From Fibrobacteraceae bacterium (GTDB lineage: Bacteria; Fibrobacterota; Fibrobacteria; Fibrobacterales; Fibrobacteraceae), in contig JAGAKE010000013.1 of assembly GCA_017625775.1 (NCBI GenBank), positions 1-37,399 of the forward strand: DNA of 37,399 nt. Direction: 5' to 3'. A model generated the notes under the pieces. That model searched no databases and was not told where the DNA came from. It was given only the letters and a program-made list of their open reading frames with translations. Below are positions 1-8,036 of the stretch, one piece after another; position 1 is the stretch's first letter; each line of letters starts with the position of its first letter. A program made the translations under genes and the position numbers.

Positions 1-81
1 TGAAATTGACGGAGAATCGTAACCATCCTTGTGGAGCTCATAAGCTTTAGCCCATTCTTCTTTTGTGTGTTTCTTATACAT
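1..81 (-). CDS. Transposase OrfA N-terminus (IS3-like), partial
   Basis: An ATG at 81 on the minus strand opens a frame beginning MYKKHTKEEWAKAYELHKDG and stays open to the window edge (27 codons visible). The charged start and the KEEWAKAYELHKDGY stretch look like the first helix of the helix-turn-helix in IS3-family OrfA proteins, which bind the IS ends. No ribosome binding site is seen: the ATG directly follows the T-run of a hairpin. A start further inside the element cannot be excluded because the rest of the gene is not in view. Confidence 0.55.
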   Translation of the reverse strand, partial: MYKKHTKEEWAKAYELHKDGYDSPSIS

Positions 82-114
82 AAAAACCCCGAAAGTTGTG
101 TCCAACTTTCGGGG
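82..114 (-). terminator. Perfect hairpin plus T-run at the IS end, before the transposase start
   Basis: Positions 87-98 pair perfectly with 103-114 (12 bp, CCCCGAAAGTTG arm, 4-nt loop). Read on the minus strand, the hairpin is followed by TTTTT and then immediately by the transposase ATG. This is the shape of an intrinsic terminator facing transcripts that enter the IS from the flanking gene. Function as an insulator is inference. Confidence 0.65.
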
Positions 115-123
115 TTCAGTTCA

Positions 124-1316
124 GTGTAATAAGGTGCTTCTACATTTTCTTCTTTTTCAGAAAGCATACCAAAATCACCTTCACCTTCATGGTAACCATC
201 TACAATACTCCATAAATTAACTAAGCCGTATTCTTGTTCTATAAATTCCGGTATAGCCATAGCGATAAATAATCCACTAAAAGCTTGGTTCGTTCGATCT
301 CCTAATCGAGTGTTGTATTCTGTAACCGCAATAGGGAAATAATCTTTTTCTTTATTGGTATATCGAGCGACCATTGCTTCAATACTATCCTTGGCATTTT
401 TTATAGCTTGAAGAGATTCGAGGCCTTCTGAAGTAGGAATTTCATTTAGATTTTCGGCCCAAGTGAAATATTCATGATAAACAAGAAAATCTGCTTTGTC
501 TTCAATAAGAGGTAACATTTTTTTCATCCAAAAATTGTGACCGCCATACCCAATACTTCCATTATCTTGTTCAATAACAACAGCTCCGAGTTTTATAGAA
601 GGATCAGCCGATTTCATAGAATCAGCAAAAATTTTAAAAGCTTTGCCGTAATACATTCCATCCATTGTATCGCCTTTAACAATGTATCCGGCTTGCCAAC
701 TCCCATAATTTTCGTTTCCTATTTCCCAATACTTTGTATATGTTTCTGGATTTTTATTTACATGCCTAACCCATTCCGCCGCATAATGAGCAGCTTGCTC
801 TATAGAATCAGGGCCTGGAATATAACGAGCTAAAGAAAGGTTGACGCAAATCTGTGGCTTAGCTCCAATATAATTTGCTATAGAAATCATTTCATCAGGG
901 GTAATTGTCCAAGTTTGATTCGGTTCGCCTTTAAGTTCTGATAAATAATCGTCGTGAAGTTCCCAATGAATTTCTCCATCCCATAACATTTTATTTGCCC
1001 AATTGCCTCCAGGCAGTCTGAGATAAGTAATGCCTGCTTGCTTTAAATGCGAAAGAGCGTAACTAGAATCTTCTAAAAGTGCTCTGCCTAACCAAGGATT
1101 AATATTATTACCAAAAATATTAGGATGAATTTTTTTTGTTCGTTGAGAAACATCTATGGAAACTTCAATACTTGGGTCAGAAACCGGTTCTTGTTTTTCT
1201 TCAAAAGAATTGAATGAAATACTAGAACGTTCTTTCCAATCTTCAGCAAAAAATCCGACATCAGCAAAAGATATAAGAGCGAAAAGTAAAAGCAGAATAG
1301 AAAGTTTTTGAATCAT
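124..1316 (-). pseudogene. GH51-like glycosidase, interrupted by an IS element
   Basis: The frame starts at ATG 1316 with a signal-peptide-like N-terminus (MIQKLSILLLLFALISFADV), so the product would be exported. It then shows clan GH-A features typical of family 51 arabinofuranosidases/endoglucanases: LRLPGGNWANKM near residue 95, WEIGNENYGSWQ with the presumed acid/base Glu near 202, and VTEYNTR with the presumed nucleophile Glu near 333. About 397 codons are present before the IS terminus at 123. The frame stays open across the IS end into IS sequence, so any product would be a fusion lacking its natural C-terminus. GH51 enzymes are normally longer (over 450 residues; some Fibrobacter members about 1000), so the 3' part is probably beyond the IS, outside the window. 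The family call is by motif recall; GH39 or another GH-A family is possible. Confidence 0.7.
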
Positions 1317-1436
1317 AATTTTATTTAAGTGAAGCGATAACCAAAATTATTTTTTTTTCGAATATTCATTGCCGAGTAGTTGGTATTAATTTAAAAAATT
1401 GAAATTGCAAAAGATATTTTAAAATGAATTATAACG

Positions 1437-1460
1437 AAAAAAAATCCGCCGAAGCGGATT
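1437..1460 (-). terminator. Intrinsic terminator of tRNA-Ala
   Basis: Arms 1443-1449 and 1454-1460 (AATCCGC/GCGGATT) pair perfectly around a TTCG-type tetraloop as read on the minus strand. The hairpin is followed by an eight-base T-run. It lies just 3' of the tRNA gene. Confidence 0.85.
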
Positions 1461-1462
1461 TA

Positions 1463-1535
1463 TGGAGATAAGGGGAGTCGAACCCCTGGCCTATACATTG
1501 CGAACGTATCGCTCTACCAACTGAGCTATATCCCC
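1463..1535 (-). tRNA. tRNA-Ala (anticodon CGC)
   Basis: A full cloverleaf can be drawn on the minus strand. The acceptor GGGGATA pairs with TATCTCC and includes a G3-U70 wobble, the main alanine identity element. The D-arm is GCTC...GAGC, the anticodon stem is ATACG/TGTAT with loop TTCGCAA (anticodon CGC, reading GCG), and the T-arm is AGGGG/CCCCT with loop TTCGACT. The discriminator base is A. The 3' CCA is not encoded. It has its own promoter and terminator. Confidence 0.93.
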
Positions 1536-1547
1536 GAAGGTGAATTA

Positions 1548-1576
1548 AGTATAGCTTTTCTTTTTTAACTTGGCAA
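1548..1576 (-). promoter_or_regulatory. Sigma-70-type promoter of tRNA-Ala
   Basis: On the minus strand, TTGCCA (1576-1571) and TATACT (1553-1548) are separated by exactly 17 bp, with the tRNA starting 13 nt downstream. The same TTGCCA -35 sequence and 17-bp spacing occur before the tRNA-Ser gene at 35201. Confidence 0.75.
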
Positions 1577-1625
1577 GTAATTTGTTTCTTTCAGTAAACA
1601 AGATTCACTTCAAACTGAATCAGAA

Positions 1626-3344
1626 ATGGAACGAATTAGCTATTCTTTATTTATGTCAAAAAATGTTTGTCCATTTGAATTTAAAATCCATTACAATCGT
1701 GTTGGTTATTTGCCGAAATTCCCAAAGAGATTTCTCTGTGCGGTTTCAAAAAATGAATGTAAATACCAGTCAAATTTATTGAAGTTTTTTCAGAAGCCTG
1801 AATTTGTAATAAAAAATTCTTTTGGAAAAATTGTTTATCGAGGAATTTTAAGCGAAGCAAAATACGCTTCTTACACAGAAGAATTTACCTTTCTTGGGGA
1901 TTTTACTGAACTAAAAGAAGAAGGTTTGTTTCAAATTAAAATTTTAGGTTTTGATGAATTAAAAAATACAGAAACGCCTTTTTTTGAAATTTCAAATCAA
2001 TGGATTTTTAAAGAATTACAAAGTAACATAAAATCTTTTTATTACCAACGAAGTGGCTTTGAATTAACTGAAAAGTTTGCTGACAAATGGAATCGTCCAC
2101 TCGCTCACAAAGATGATTGTTTGGAATTTCATCAAATGATGAATCGTAAAGGTGTTTGGAATGCTGCTGGTGGTTGGTATGATGCGGGCGATTATGGGAA
2201 ATATATTGTCAATGGTGGCGTTTCCTTATTCACCCTCTTGCTTGTTTGCAAATTGTGTGAATCAGAAAATTTTGTAGGGTTCAAACATTTTGAATCAAGT
2301 TTTTCTCAACCGTTTAGTTTGTTAGAAGAAGCAAAATTTGAAATAGATTTTTTCTTAAAAATGCAAGATGAAGATGGTGGGGTATTTTTCAAAGTTTCGC
2401 CAAAACGCTGGGACGCTTTTGTTTCTCCAACAGAATCTGATTTTAACCAAAAACGCTTGATTCTAGGAAAATCTACAACGTCTGCTTTGAATTTTGCAGC
2501 AACGCTTGCATTCGCTTCAGATGTTTTTAAAAATTACGATTCTGAATTTGCAGAAAAATGTAAATCGACTTCGTTTAAAGCTTATGCTTGGGCTAAAGAA
2601 AACAATGCAATTCTTTTCCCTAATAATACAGAAGGCAGCGGACCTTATGCAGATTGGCGTTTTGAAGATGAATTTTTCTGGACACGAGCAGTCTTTTTTG
2701 CGTTAGGAATTTTGCCTCCCGAGGAAGAATCTTTATTTGAACAAGACAAGAAAAACTTACCTCCAAAGTTTGGCGCAGATTGGCGTGATACAGAAAATTT
2801 AGGTTGGATGATTCTTGGTATTTATGGAAATGAATTTGCTCAAAAAACACTTCAAAATGTTGCCGAAGAAATAATCAAAAAAGAAAAGTCAGATGCGTAC
2901 GGAATTTCTTTAGAAAGTTTCAGGTGGGGAAGTAATGGTGATATTGCAAATCATTCTTTAACTTTAGCACTTGCTTACTACTGGACGCATAAGTCAAAAT
3001 ATTTAAAATACGCTTTAAATGGTCTTGATTTTATTTACGGAAAAAATCCGATTTCCATTAGTTTTGTTACAGGAAGTGCAAACGCCTCGCCGAAATTTCC
3101 ACATCATAGACTTTCTCATTCAGACGGCGTAGAAGAACCAATTCCTGGGCTTTTGGTAGGTGGAATCAATGCTGACAGACAAGATATTCATCGAAGGCCG
3201 CATTACCCATCGCATTTGCCGGGCTTTTCATATTCAGACAAACAATGTTCTTTTGCAAGTAATGAAACCGCAATAAATTGGAACGCCCCGTTGCTCGCAC
3301 TCCAAGCTCTGCTTTTCCTTTTTTCAAAAGAACCAATCGAATAA
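1626..3344 (+). CDS. Glycoside hydrolase family 9 (endo)glucanase without evident signal peptide
   Basis: The protein (572 aa) hydrolyses beta-1,4-glucan or cello-oligosaccharides by inversion, judging from its family. An N-terminal Ig-like CelD_N-type domain (about 18-125, starting with IHYNRVGYLP) precedes a GH9 catalytic domain. That domain contains WYDAGDYGKY at 184-193 (catalytic-base aspartates), an HHRLSH substrate-cleft motif, a GGINADRQD segment, and SNETAINWNAPL near the C-terminus with the presumed general acid Glu 547. The N-terminus has no hydrophobic signal segment, unlike most Fibrobacter GH9 enzymes, so the protein may act in the cytoplasm on imported cellodextrins; a mis-placed start is the alternative. 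No strong ribosome site precedes 1626, and ATG 1653 is another candidate start. It ends 3 nt from the convergent peptidase gene, with no terminator between. Confidence 0.88.
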   Translation: MERISYSLFMSKNVCPFEFKIHYNRVGYLPKFPKRFLCAVSKNECKYQSNLLKFFQKPEFVIKNSFGKIVYRGILSEAKYASYTEEFTFLGDFTELKEEGLFQIKILGFDELKNTETPFFEISNQWIFKELQSNIKSFYYQRSGFELTEKFADKWNRPLAHKDDCLEFHQMMNRKGVWNAAGGWYDAGDYGKYIVNGGVSLFTLLLVCKLCESENFVGFKHFESSFSQPFSLLEEAKFEIDFFLKMQDEDGGVFFKVSPKRWDAFVSPTESDFNQKRLILGKSTTSALNFAATLAFASDVFKNYDSEFAEKCKSTSFKAYAWAKENNAILFPNNTEGSGPYADWRFEDEFFWTRAVFFALGILPPEEESLFEQDKKNLPPKFGADWRDTENLGWMILGIYGNEFAQKTLQNVAEEIIKKEKSDAYGISLESFRWGSNGDIANHSLTLALAYYWTHKSKYLKYALNGLDFIYGKNPISISFVTGSANASPKFPHHRLSHSDGVEEPIPGLLVGGINADRQDIHRRPHYPSHLPGFSYSDKQCSFASNETAINWNAPLLALQALLFLFSKEPIE

Positions 3345-3347
3345 TTT

Positions 3348-4331
3348 TTAGTGGCTCACTTTTTCTAACAATTTTTCTTCACTTAACCCGTAAGGCGAAA
3401 GCGCTTCGTTAATCCCTTTTTCTCCTGTAATTTGGAGAATTTTCACCAAGTCGGAAAAATGAATGGGGGCAGAAAGCATTTCTTTAACCATAGCTAGCGA
3501 GTACCAGTAAAGTTTTAAAGCCGTTTCTCTTTCGCGGACTTTTACAAATGAGTGAGTGAGCGCTTCTAAGGTTGGGGGCGCGCCGGCTGGGCGTTCAGAA
3601 AGTTCGCTGCCATCTACTTCTTGAGCAATTCCTTCGTTTAACCATAATGGAATTTGTCCTAAAGTAATTGAATGAATAAAAGCATGAGTTAATTCATGAA
3701 TAATCATTGGACGGTAAATTTCTCGGTGTTTCATAGCGCTTAAAGAAATTCTAAGTTTTCCATCAAAAATTGCTCCAACCCATTCTGGCCTAGAACTACT
3801 TCCTTGAAATTCTTTTGATTGATACAGAACAAGGTGAATTCTTTTTTCTGGATAAAAATTGAAGAGTCGCCCAAGTGAATCGTATGCTACTTCTAAAACG
3901 GTGAGTGCTTCATAAATATCAGTTTTGCTAGGAGTTCCATCGAATTCTAAACGAAAATGCCTGGAATCTTCTATTTGTAATTCGCCTTCTTCTTTTGCTA
4001 ATTGTGTAGCTTTTTCTTTAATCTTTTCGGCAGTTGGTGATTGAAATTTTAAAGAATCAATATGTTCAATACAATCGCTATAACTTCCTTTTTCTAAAAG
4101 GATTCCTGCTAAATGAAGTTGTAGATTAGTGTCATTGGGAGTTTCTTTTAAAAGTGCTAGCACATTTTTTTCAGCACATTCCCAATTACCTTGGTTTAAA
4201 CAATCGTTTGTTTGTTTTATCAAAGCTTCATTCTGCAAAAATTTTTTCTTTTCATCTGCTTTGTCTTTAATTACAGACGCTCCAAATAAGGCAACAATTA
4301 CAAGGATAATGAGTAATAGAATTTTAGGCAT
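3348..4331 (-). CDS. Membrane-anchored HExxH peptidase (peptidase MA-like) with TPR-like N-terminal part
   Basis: The protein (327 aa) starts with one hydrophobic segment (about residues 3-18) that should anchor it in the inner membrane or act as an uncleaved signal. Residues about 30-115 are helical with TPR-like spacing (CLNQGNWECAEKNVLALLKE). The C-terminal half has the gluzincin signature HELTH at 212-216 and LNEGIAQ with Glu 233 about 20 residues later, giving two His and one Glu as zinc ligands. This arrangement matches the peptidase MA-like family (PF13485). Substrate unknown. No clear Shine-Dalgarno sequence lies before the ATG; radC is divergently transcribed upstream. Confidence 0.75.
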   Translation of the reverse strand: MPKILLLIILVIVALFGASVIKDKADEKKKFLQNEALIKQTNDCLNQGNWECAEKNVLALLKETPNDTNLQLHLAGILLEKGSYSDCIEHIDSLKFQSPTAEKIKEKATQLAKEEGELQIEDSRHFRLEFDGTPSKTDIYEALTVLEVAYDSLGRLFNFYPEKRIHLVLYQSKEFQGSSSRPEWVGAIFDGKLRISLSAMKHREIYRPMIIHELTHAFIHSITLGQIPLWLNEGIAQEVDGSELSERPAGAPPTLEALTHSFVKVRERETALKLYWYSLAMVKEMLSAPIHFSDLVKILQITGEKGINEALSPYGLSEEKLLEKVSH

Positions 4332-4435
4332 AGAAAAAAAATAATTTTTTTTGTGCTTTTTTCACTAGTTCAAGCGTTTTAATTAGTAGAAGGAAAGTTT
4401 TTCTTTCAATGATAAACCTTAAAAAGAGAGAATTT

Positions 4436-5107
4436 ATGTTACTTAAAGATTCTGGAATGATTTTACCGCGTGAAAAAATGCTTTCTCTTGGCGTTTCTTC
4501 GTTGACTACCGAAGAATTGCTTGCGATTATTCTTGGACGAGGTATTAAAGGAAAAGATGTCTTGGAATTATCCAAAGAAGTAGCATCTTTTTTAGAATCT
4601 TCTTCAAGAATGCCTACGCTAAAAGAAATTGGAAAAATCAAAGGCTTGGGCTTTGCAAAAGCATGTCAAATCATTGCTTGTCTTGAACTTTCAGGCCGAT
4701 TCTTATTAGCTTCAAATTGTCCATCAATTTGCACACCGGACGAATCTATCAGGCGGTTTTCTTTTATGAAATATGAACAACAAGAAGTTTTTGCTATGAT
4801 TTCATTAAATTCGGCAAACAGGGTATTACAAACTCATATTTTAACGCGCGGAACCGTGAATCAAACGCCAATTCATCCGCGAGAGGCTTTTGTAAAAGCA
4901 ATTGAAGATAGGGCAGTCGCAGTTCTTTTTGCTCATAACCATCCTTCTTCTTCTTTAACACCAAGCTCAGACGACATTGAAGTCACGAAAACTCTCTGTT
5001 TAGCAGGCGATTTACTTGGAATTACAGTATTAGATCATTTAGTGATAGGTGCTTCTGGGTATAAAAGTATTCGTCGAGAGTATCCGCATTTATTTGAAAA
5101 CAAATGA
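4436..5107 (+). CDS. radC: RadC family JAB-domain protein
   Basis: The N-terminal UPF0758/HhH part (PREKMLSLGVSSLTTEELLA, then a KIKGLG helix-hairpin-helix) is followed by a JAB/MPN domain with the JAMM metal motif AHNHPSSSLTPSSDD near the C-terminus. Metal ligands are the two His and the Asp. Family members are called RadC, but the DNA-repair role is not established. I chose ATG 4436 over the longer 4409 start because AAAGAGAG sits at the right distance upstream and the resulting N-terminus (MLLKDSGMILPREK) aligns with the family. The length of 223 aa is normal. Confidence 0.9.
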   Translation: MLLKDSGMILPREKMLSLGVSSLTTEELLAIILGRGIKGKDVLELSKEVASFLESSSRMPTLKEIGKIKGLGFAKACQIIACLELSGRFLLASNCPSICTPDESIRRFSFMKYEQQEVFAMISLNSANRVLQTHILTRGTVNQTPIHPREAFVKAIEDRAVAVLFAHNHPSSSLTPSSDDIEVTKTLCLAGDLLGITVLDHLVIGASGYKSIRREYPHLFENK

Positions 5108-5282
5108 TTACAAATGTTTTTTTTTGGGGAAAAATTATAGAATCATATTTCAAAAAGAGCGACATTTACAAAAAAAGCCGATAAAAAGAAAGTATTAAAA
5201 AAATATTTTTTTCAAAAATAGGTATATTTTATTCTAAATTGTAATAAACCATCCTTTACTATTTTGGTACGAAGGAGAACCA

Positions 5283-7805
5283 ATGAATAAATACATCAAG
5301 TGCCTAGCTGTTCTTGGCTTGACTGCTTCGCTTGCTTTTGCGCACGAAACGGTAAACAAGACCGGTCTTTTGGGTGTTAATAAAACCCATTCGGCAAAAT
5401 CAATGAAACACGGCCAGTTGGGGATTTCACTTTTGGGTGATATCAACAATGATGGTGGTATCGTAGATGGCGGGTTCACCACTGTTGGTGATAAAGGTCT
5501 TATTCCTGCTCCTACTCCAGAAGCTAGTCGAGACAAGTATCTTGGCTTAAGCGGTTATGTCGGCATGGCTTTTGGCATGTTTGAAATTGTTGACCTCGCT
5601 GTGATGTTGCCAGTCTATTACGACCAGCAAACATTCAAGCATGCTGATGCAGCAAAAAAGGGAGGGCTTGGCAACCTTCGTGCTAATTTGAAATTACGTG
5701 CTCCGCTACCTGAAGATCAAATTTTTGATGTAGCCTTGATTCTCGGTGGCGATTTCGGTACTGCCAATACAGACGAACGTGGTATTTGGTTACGTGAACC
5801 AGATTACTACAACCTAGAAACAGCAGCTTCTTATTCTTTCGGCCATCGTCAAACTATTTTCCGTGCCGTGCTTGCTGCTTCTCTTGATTTGCGTAAAATT
5901 GATGCCGCACCACTTCTCGTTCATTTGAACGGTGGTTATCGTATGCCAATCGATGGAGATGCCTACAATCGTTTCTACCATTTCAGCGCTGGTCTTGAAG
6001 TCTATCCATTACCAGTGGTCTCTATCTTTGGTGAATACTACATGGATATTCCAGACGGAAAAATGGGGGACTATGTAGATCTTTCCGAAGCTAGCGTTGG
6101 TCTTGTATTCCACATTGGAAGTCATCTTGATATCCAAGTCGGTGGTCATTTCTACATCGGCGGCGACAAGTATGCTCCTATGACCGGTGCTTTTGGTCAT
6201 GATACTTGGTTCTACAATGGTCGCGTAAACCCAACAGCCGCAGGCTTTGGTGGCATTACTTGGTCTGGCTTCCTCATTGACCCAGACCGCGATGGCGATA
6301 CTGTAATCGATGAAGAAGACAAATGCCCAGACGAAGTTGGTTCTCCACAAAACGATGGTTGCCCATGGTCTAATCCAGACTTAGACGAAGATGGAATTTG
6401 CGATGCTTGGGTAGCAGAAAAGGGCTTGTTTGGCGAATTTGCTGATCTTTGCGAAGGCATTGATAATTGCCCGAACGAAGCTGGTGAAGGTGAAGATGGT
6501 TGCCCACTTGATGATCCAGATGCCGATAAGGATGGCGTTTGCGACGCTTGGGTTTCTCAGAAGGGTTACCAAGATCACTTCAAGGATGTTTGCGGTGGTA
6601 TCGATAATTGCCCAGCTCAACCAGGTCCAGAAACAAACATGGGTTGCCCAGAAGATAACCCAGATGCCGATGGTGATGGCATGTGCGATCCATGGGTATC
6701 TCAGAAGAACCGCATTAAAGACTTTGCTAAGGTATGTAAAGGTTACGACCAATGTCCTGGTGAAGCCGGTCCAGATGCAAACAAGGGTTGTCCATGGCCA
6801 GATCCAGATACCGATGGTGACGGTCTTTGCGACGAATGGGTAACTGCTAAGAAGATGGGTTACTTCTTCGAAAATGCAGCAACTCTCAATGATCCTTATG
6901 TAACTAAAGCATGTAAAGGTCTTGATAAGTGTCCGTATGAATATGGTCCTCTCTTTACCGATGGCTGCCCAGCAGAAGATCCAGACCCAGATAAAGACGG
7001 TGTTTGCGATGCTTGGGTAACACAACAGAAAGTATTGGATCAATTTGCAGAAGTTTGCTCCGGTCTTGATAAATGTCCGCTTGATTCTGGTTCTGTAGAA
7101 AATCACGGCTGTAAGCTTGATGATCCTGACCAAGATAAAGACGGCGTTTGCGATGCTTGGGTAACAGAAAAGAAGATGCTTGATAAGTACCTCGAAGTTT
7201 GCTCCGGATTTGATAAGTGCCCATACGATGCTGGTGATAAGGACAACCAAGGTTGCCCACTAGATGATCCAGATACCGATAAGGATGGCGTTTGCGATCC
7301 ATGGGTTACTCAGAAGAAGATGAGCAAGAAGTTCCAGGATGTCTGCGTTGGAGTAGATAACTGCCCACTTGAAGCAGGCGACAAGAACAACAATGGTTGC
7401 GAAATCAAGCTTAAAGTGATGAAACTTGATGGCGTAACATTTGCAAGCGGAAAATCTGTTTTGAATTCTAACGCTAAGAAGGCCTTGAAGGGAACAATCC
7501 GTGAACTCAAGTTGCCTGAAAACGAAGGAACAAACATTGTTATTCAAGGTCATACCGATAACACAGGTAACGCTAAGAAGAACAAGAAACTTTCCTTGCA
7601 ACGTGCTCAAGCTGTGATGAAATACTTGATTTCTCAAGGTATTGATAAGAAACGTGTAAAAGCAATTGGTTGCGGTGCAGACGCTCCAATCGCAAGCAAC
7701 AAAACAGCTGATGGTCGTGAAGAAAACCGTCGTATTGAAATGCACCCAGCTACTCCGGAAGGAACAGAAGAACAGTGCATTGCAACATACACGGAAGACG
7801 AATAA
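5283..7805 (+). CDS. OmpA-family outer-membrane protein with N-terminal barrel and Cys-containing calcium-type repeats
   Basis: The 840-aa protein begins with a signal peptide (MNKYIKCLAVLGLTASLAFA). Residues about 25-330 alternate as in an outer-membrane beta-barrel. Residues 333-706 hold Asp-rich thrombospondin type-3-like repeats, described separately. The C-terminus (about 712-825) is an OmpA/MotB peptidoglycan-binding domain with VTFASGKSVLN, GHTDNTG and REENRRIEM. It probably links the outer membrane to the cell wall and forms a rigid spacer. The start follows GAAGGAGAACC, a strong ribosome site. Codons look more C-ending than in neighbouring genes, suggesting high expression. It is a monocistronic unit with a good terminator at 7830-7865. 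Confidence 0.92.
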   Translation: MNKYIKCLAVLGLTASLAFAHETVNKTGLLGVNKTHSAKSMKHGQLGISLLGDINNDGGIVDGGFTTVGDKGLIPAPTPEASRDKYLGLSGYVGMAFGMFEIVDLAVMLPVYYDQQTFKHADAAKKGGLGNLRANLKLRAPLPEDQIFDVALILGGDFGTANTDERGIWLREPDYYNLETAASYSFGHRQTIFRAVLAASLDLRKIDAAPLLVHLNGGYRMPIDGDAYNRFYHFSAGLEVYPLPVVSIFGEYYMDIPDGKMGDYVDLSEASVGLVFHIGSHLDIQVGGHFYIGGDKYAPMTGAFGHDTWFYNGRVNPTAAGFGGITWSGFLIDPDRDGDTVIDEEDKCPDEVGSPQNDGCPWSNPDLDEDGICDAWVAEKGLFGEFADLCEGIDNCPNEAGEGEDGCPLDDPDADKDGVCDAWVSQKGYQDHFKDVCGGIDNCPAQPGPETNMGCPEDNPDADGDGMCDPWVSQKNRIKDFAKVCKGYDQCPGEAGPDANKGCPWPDPDTDGDGLCDEWVTAKKMGYFFENAATLNDPYVTKACKGLDKCPYEYGPLFTDGCPAEDPDPDKDGVCDAWVTQQKVLDQFAEVCSGLDKCPLDSGSVENHGCKLDDPDQDKDGVCDAWVTEKKMLDKYLEVCSGFDKCPYDAGDKDNQGCPLDDPDTDKDGVCDPWVTQKKMSKKFQDVCVGVDNCPLEAGDKNNNGCEIKLKVMKLDGVTFASGKSVLNSNAKKALKGTIRELKLPENEGTNIVIQGHTDNTGNAKKNKKLSLQRAQAVMKYLISQGIDKKRVKAIGCGADAPIASNKTADGREENRRIEMHPATPEGTEEQCIATYTEDE
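6279..7400 (+). repeat. In-gene repeats: one short and seven long TSP3-like units with four Cys each
   Basis: The first unit is short (DPDRDGD...DKCPDE...GCP). Seven units of roughly 46-58 residues then follow with the pattern PDxDxDGxCDxWV, a K-rich 12-20-residue linker, VCxGxDxCP, and GC. Each has aspartates spaced for calcium binding (DxDxDG) and four cysteines that could form two disulfides. The fourth long unit carries an about 10-residue insertion (FENAATLNDPYV). Pattern read directly; calcium binding and disulfides are inferred. Confidence 0.85.
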
Positions 7806-7829
7806 GCTTAAATTTTTAAGTTAATTCTG

Positions 7830-7865
7830 AAAAGTTCCTCAAGTATAAACTTGGGGAACTTTTTT
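7830..7865 (+). terminator. Terminator of the large OmpA gene
   Basis: Arms 7830-7843 and 7850-7863 pair (AAAAGTTCC outer, CAAG inner, 6-nt loop TATAAA) and end in a T-run. The stretch from 7866 to the next gene at 8037 is AT-rich, and I see nothing else in it. Confidence 0.85.
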
Positions 7866-8036
7866 ATTGAAATAACCAAAGTTTTGTTTTTTTAGAGGAT
7901 TGAACTTTTGTGTGATTTTATTGTAAGTTTTTAGTCGGTCTAATTCTTTATTTTTATAAAAAAAAGAAAAGAATATCCTTGAAAGGAATGGTGATTTAGC
8001 TAAATTTTTTTTAGTGTTTTTATAAATTAGGAATAT

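Larger units (their letters stand above)
1..123 (-). mobile_element. End of an IS3-family (IS150-like) insertion sequence, partial
   Basis: The minus strand reads TGAACTGAACCCCGAAAG, then TTGGACAC, starting at 123. This resembles the 5'-TG start and the GTTGGACA core of IS150-group terminal repeats. A transposase-like reading frame starts 42 nt inside (at 81) and runs off the left edge of the window. The element sits within an otherwise intact glycosidase frame. The other end, the second terminal repeat and the target duplication are outside the window, so family assignment rests on the terminus and the short N-terminal peptide only. Confidence 0.7.

Noticed and set aside
6381..7250. Long minus-strand open frame (289 codons) inside the large OmpA gene
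   Set aside because: It is antisense to the repeat region; its repetitiveness mirrors the repeats of the real gene, and it has no ribosome site.
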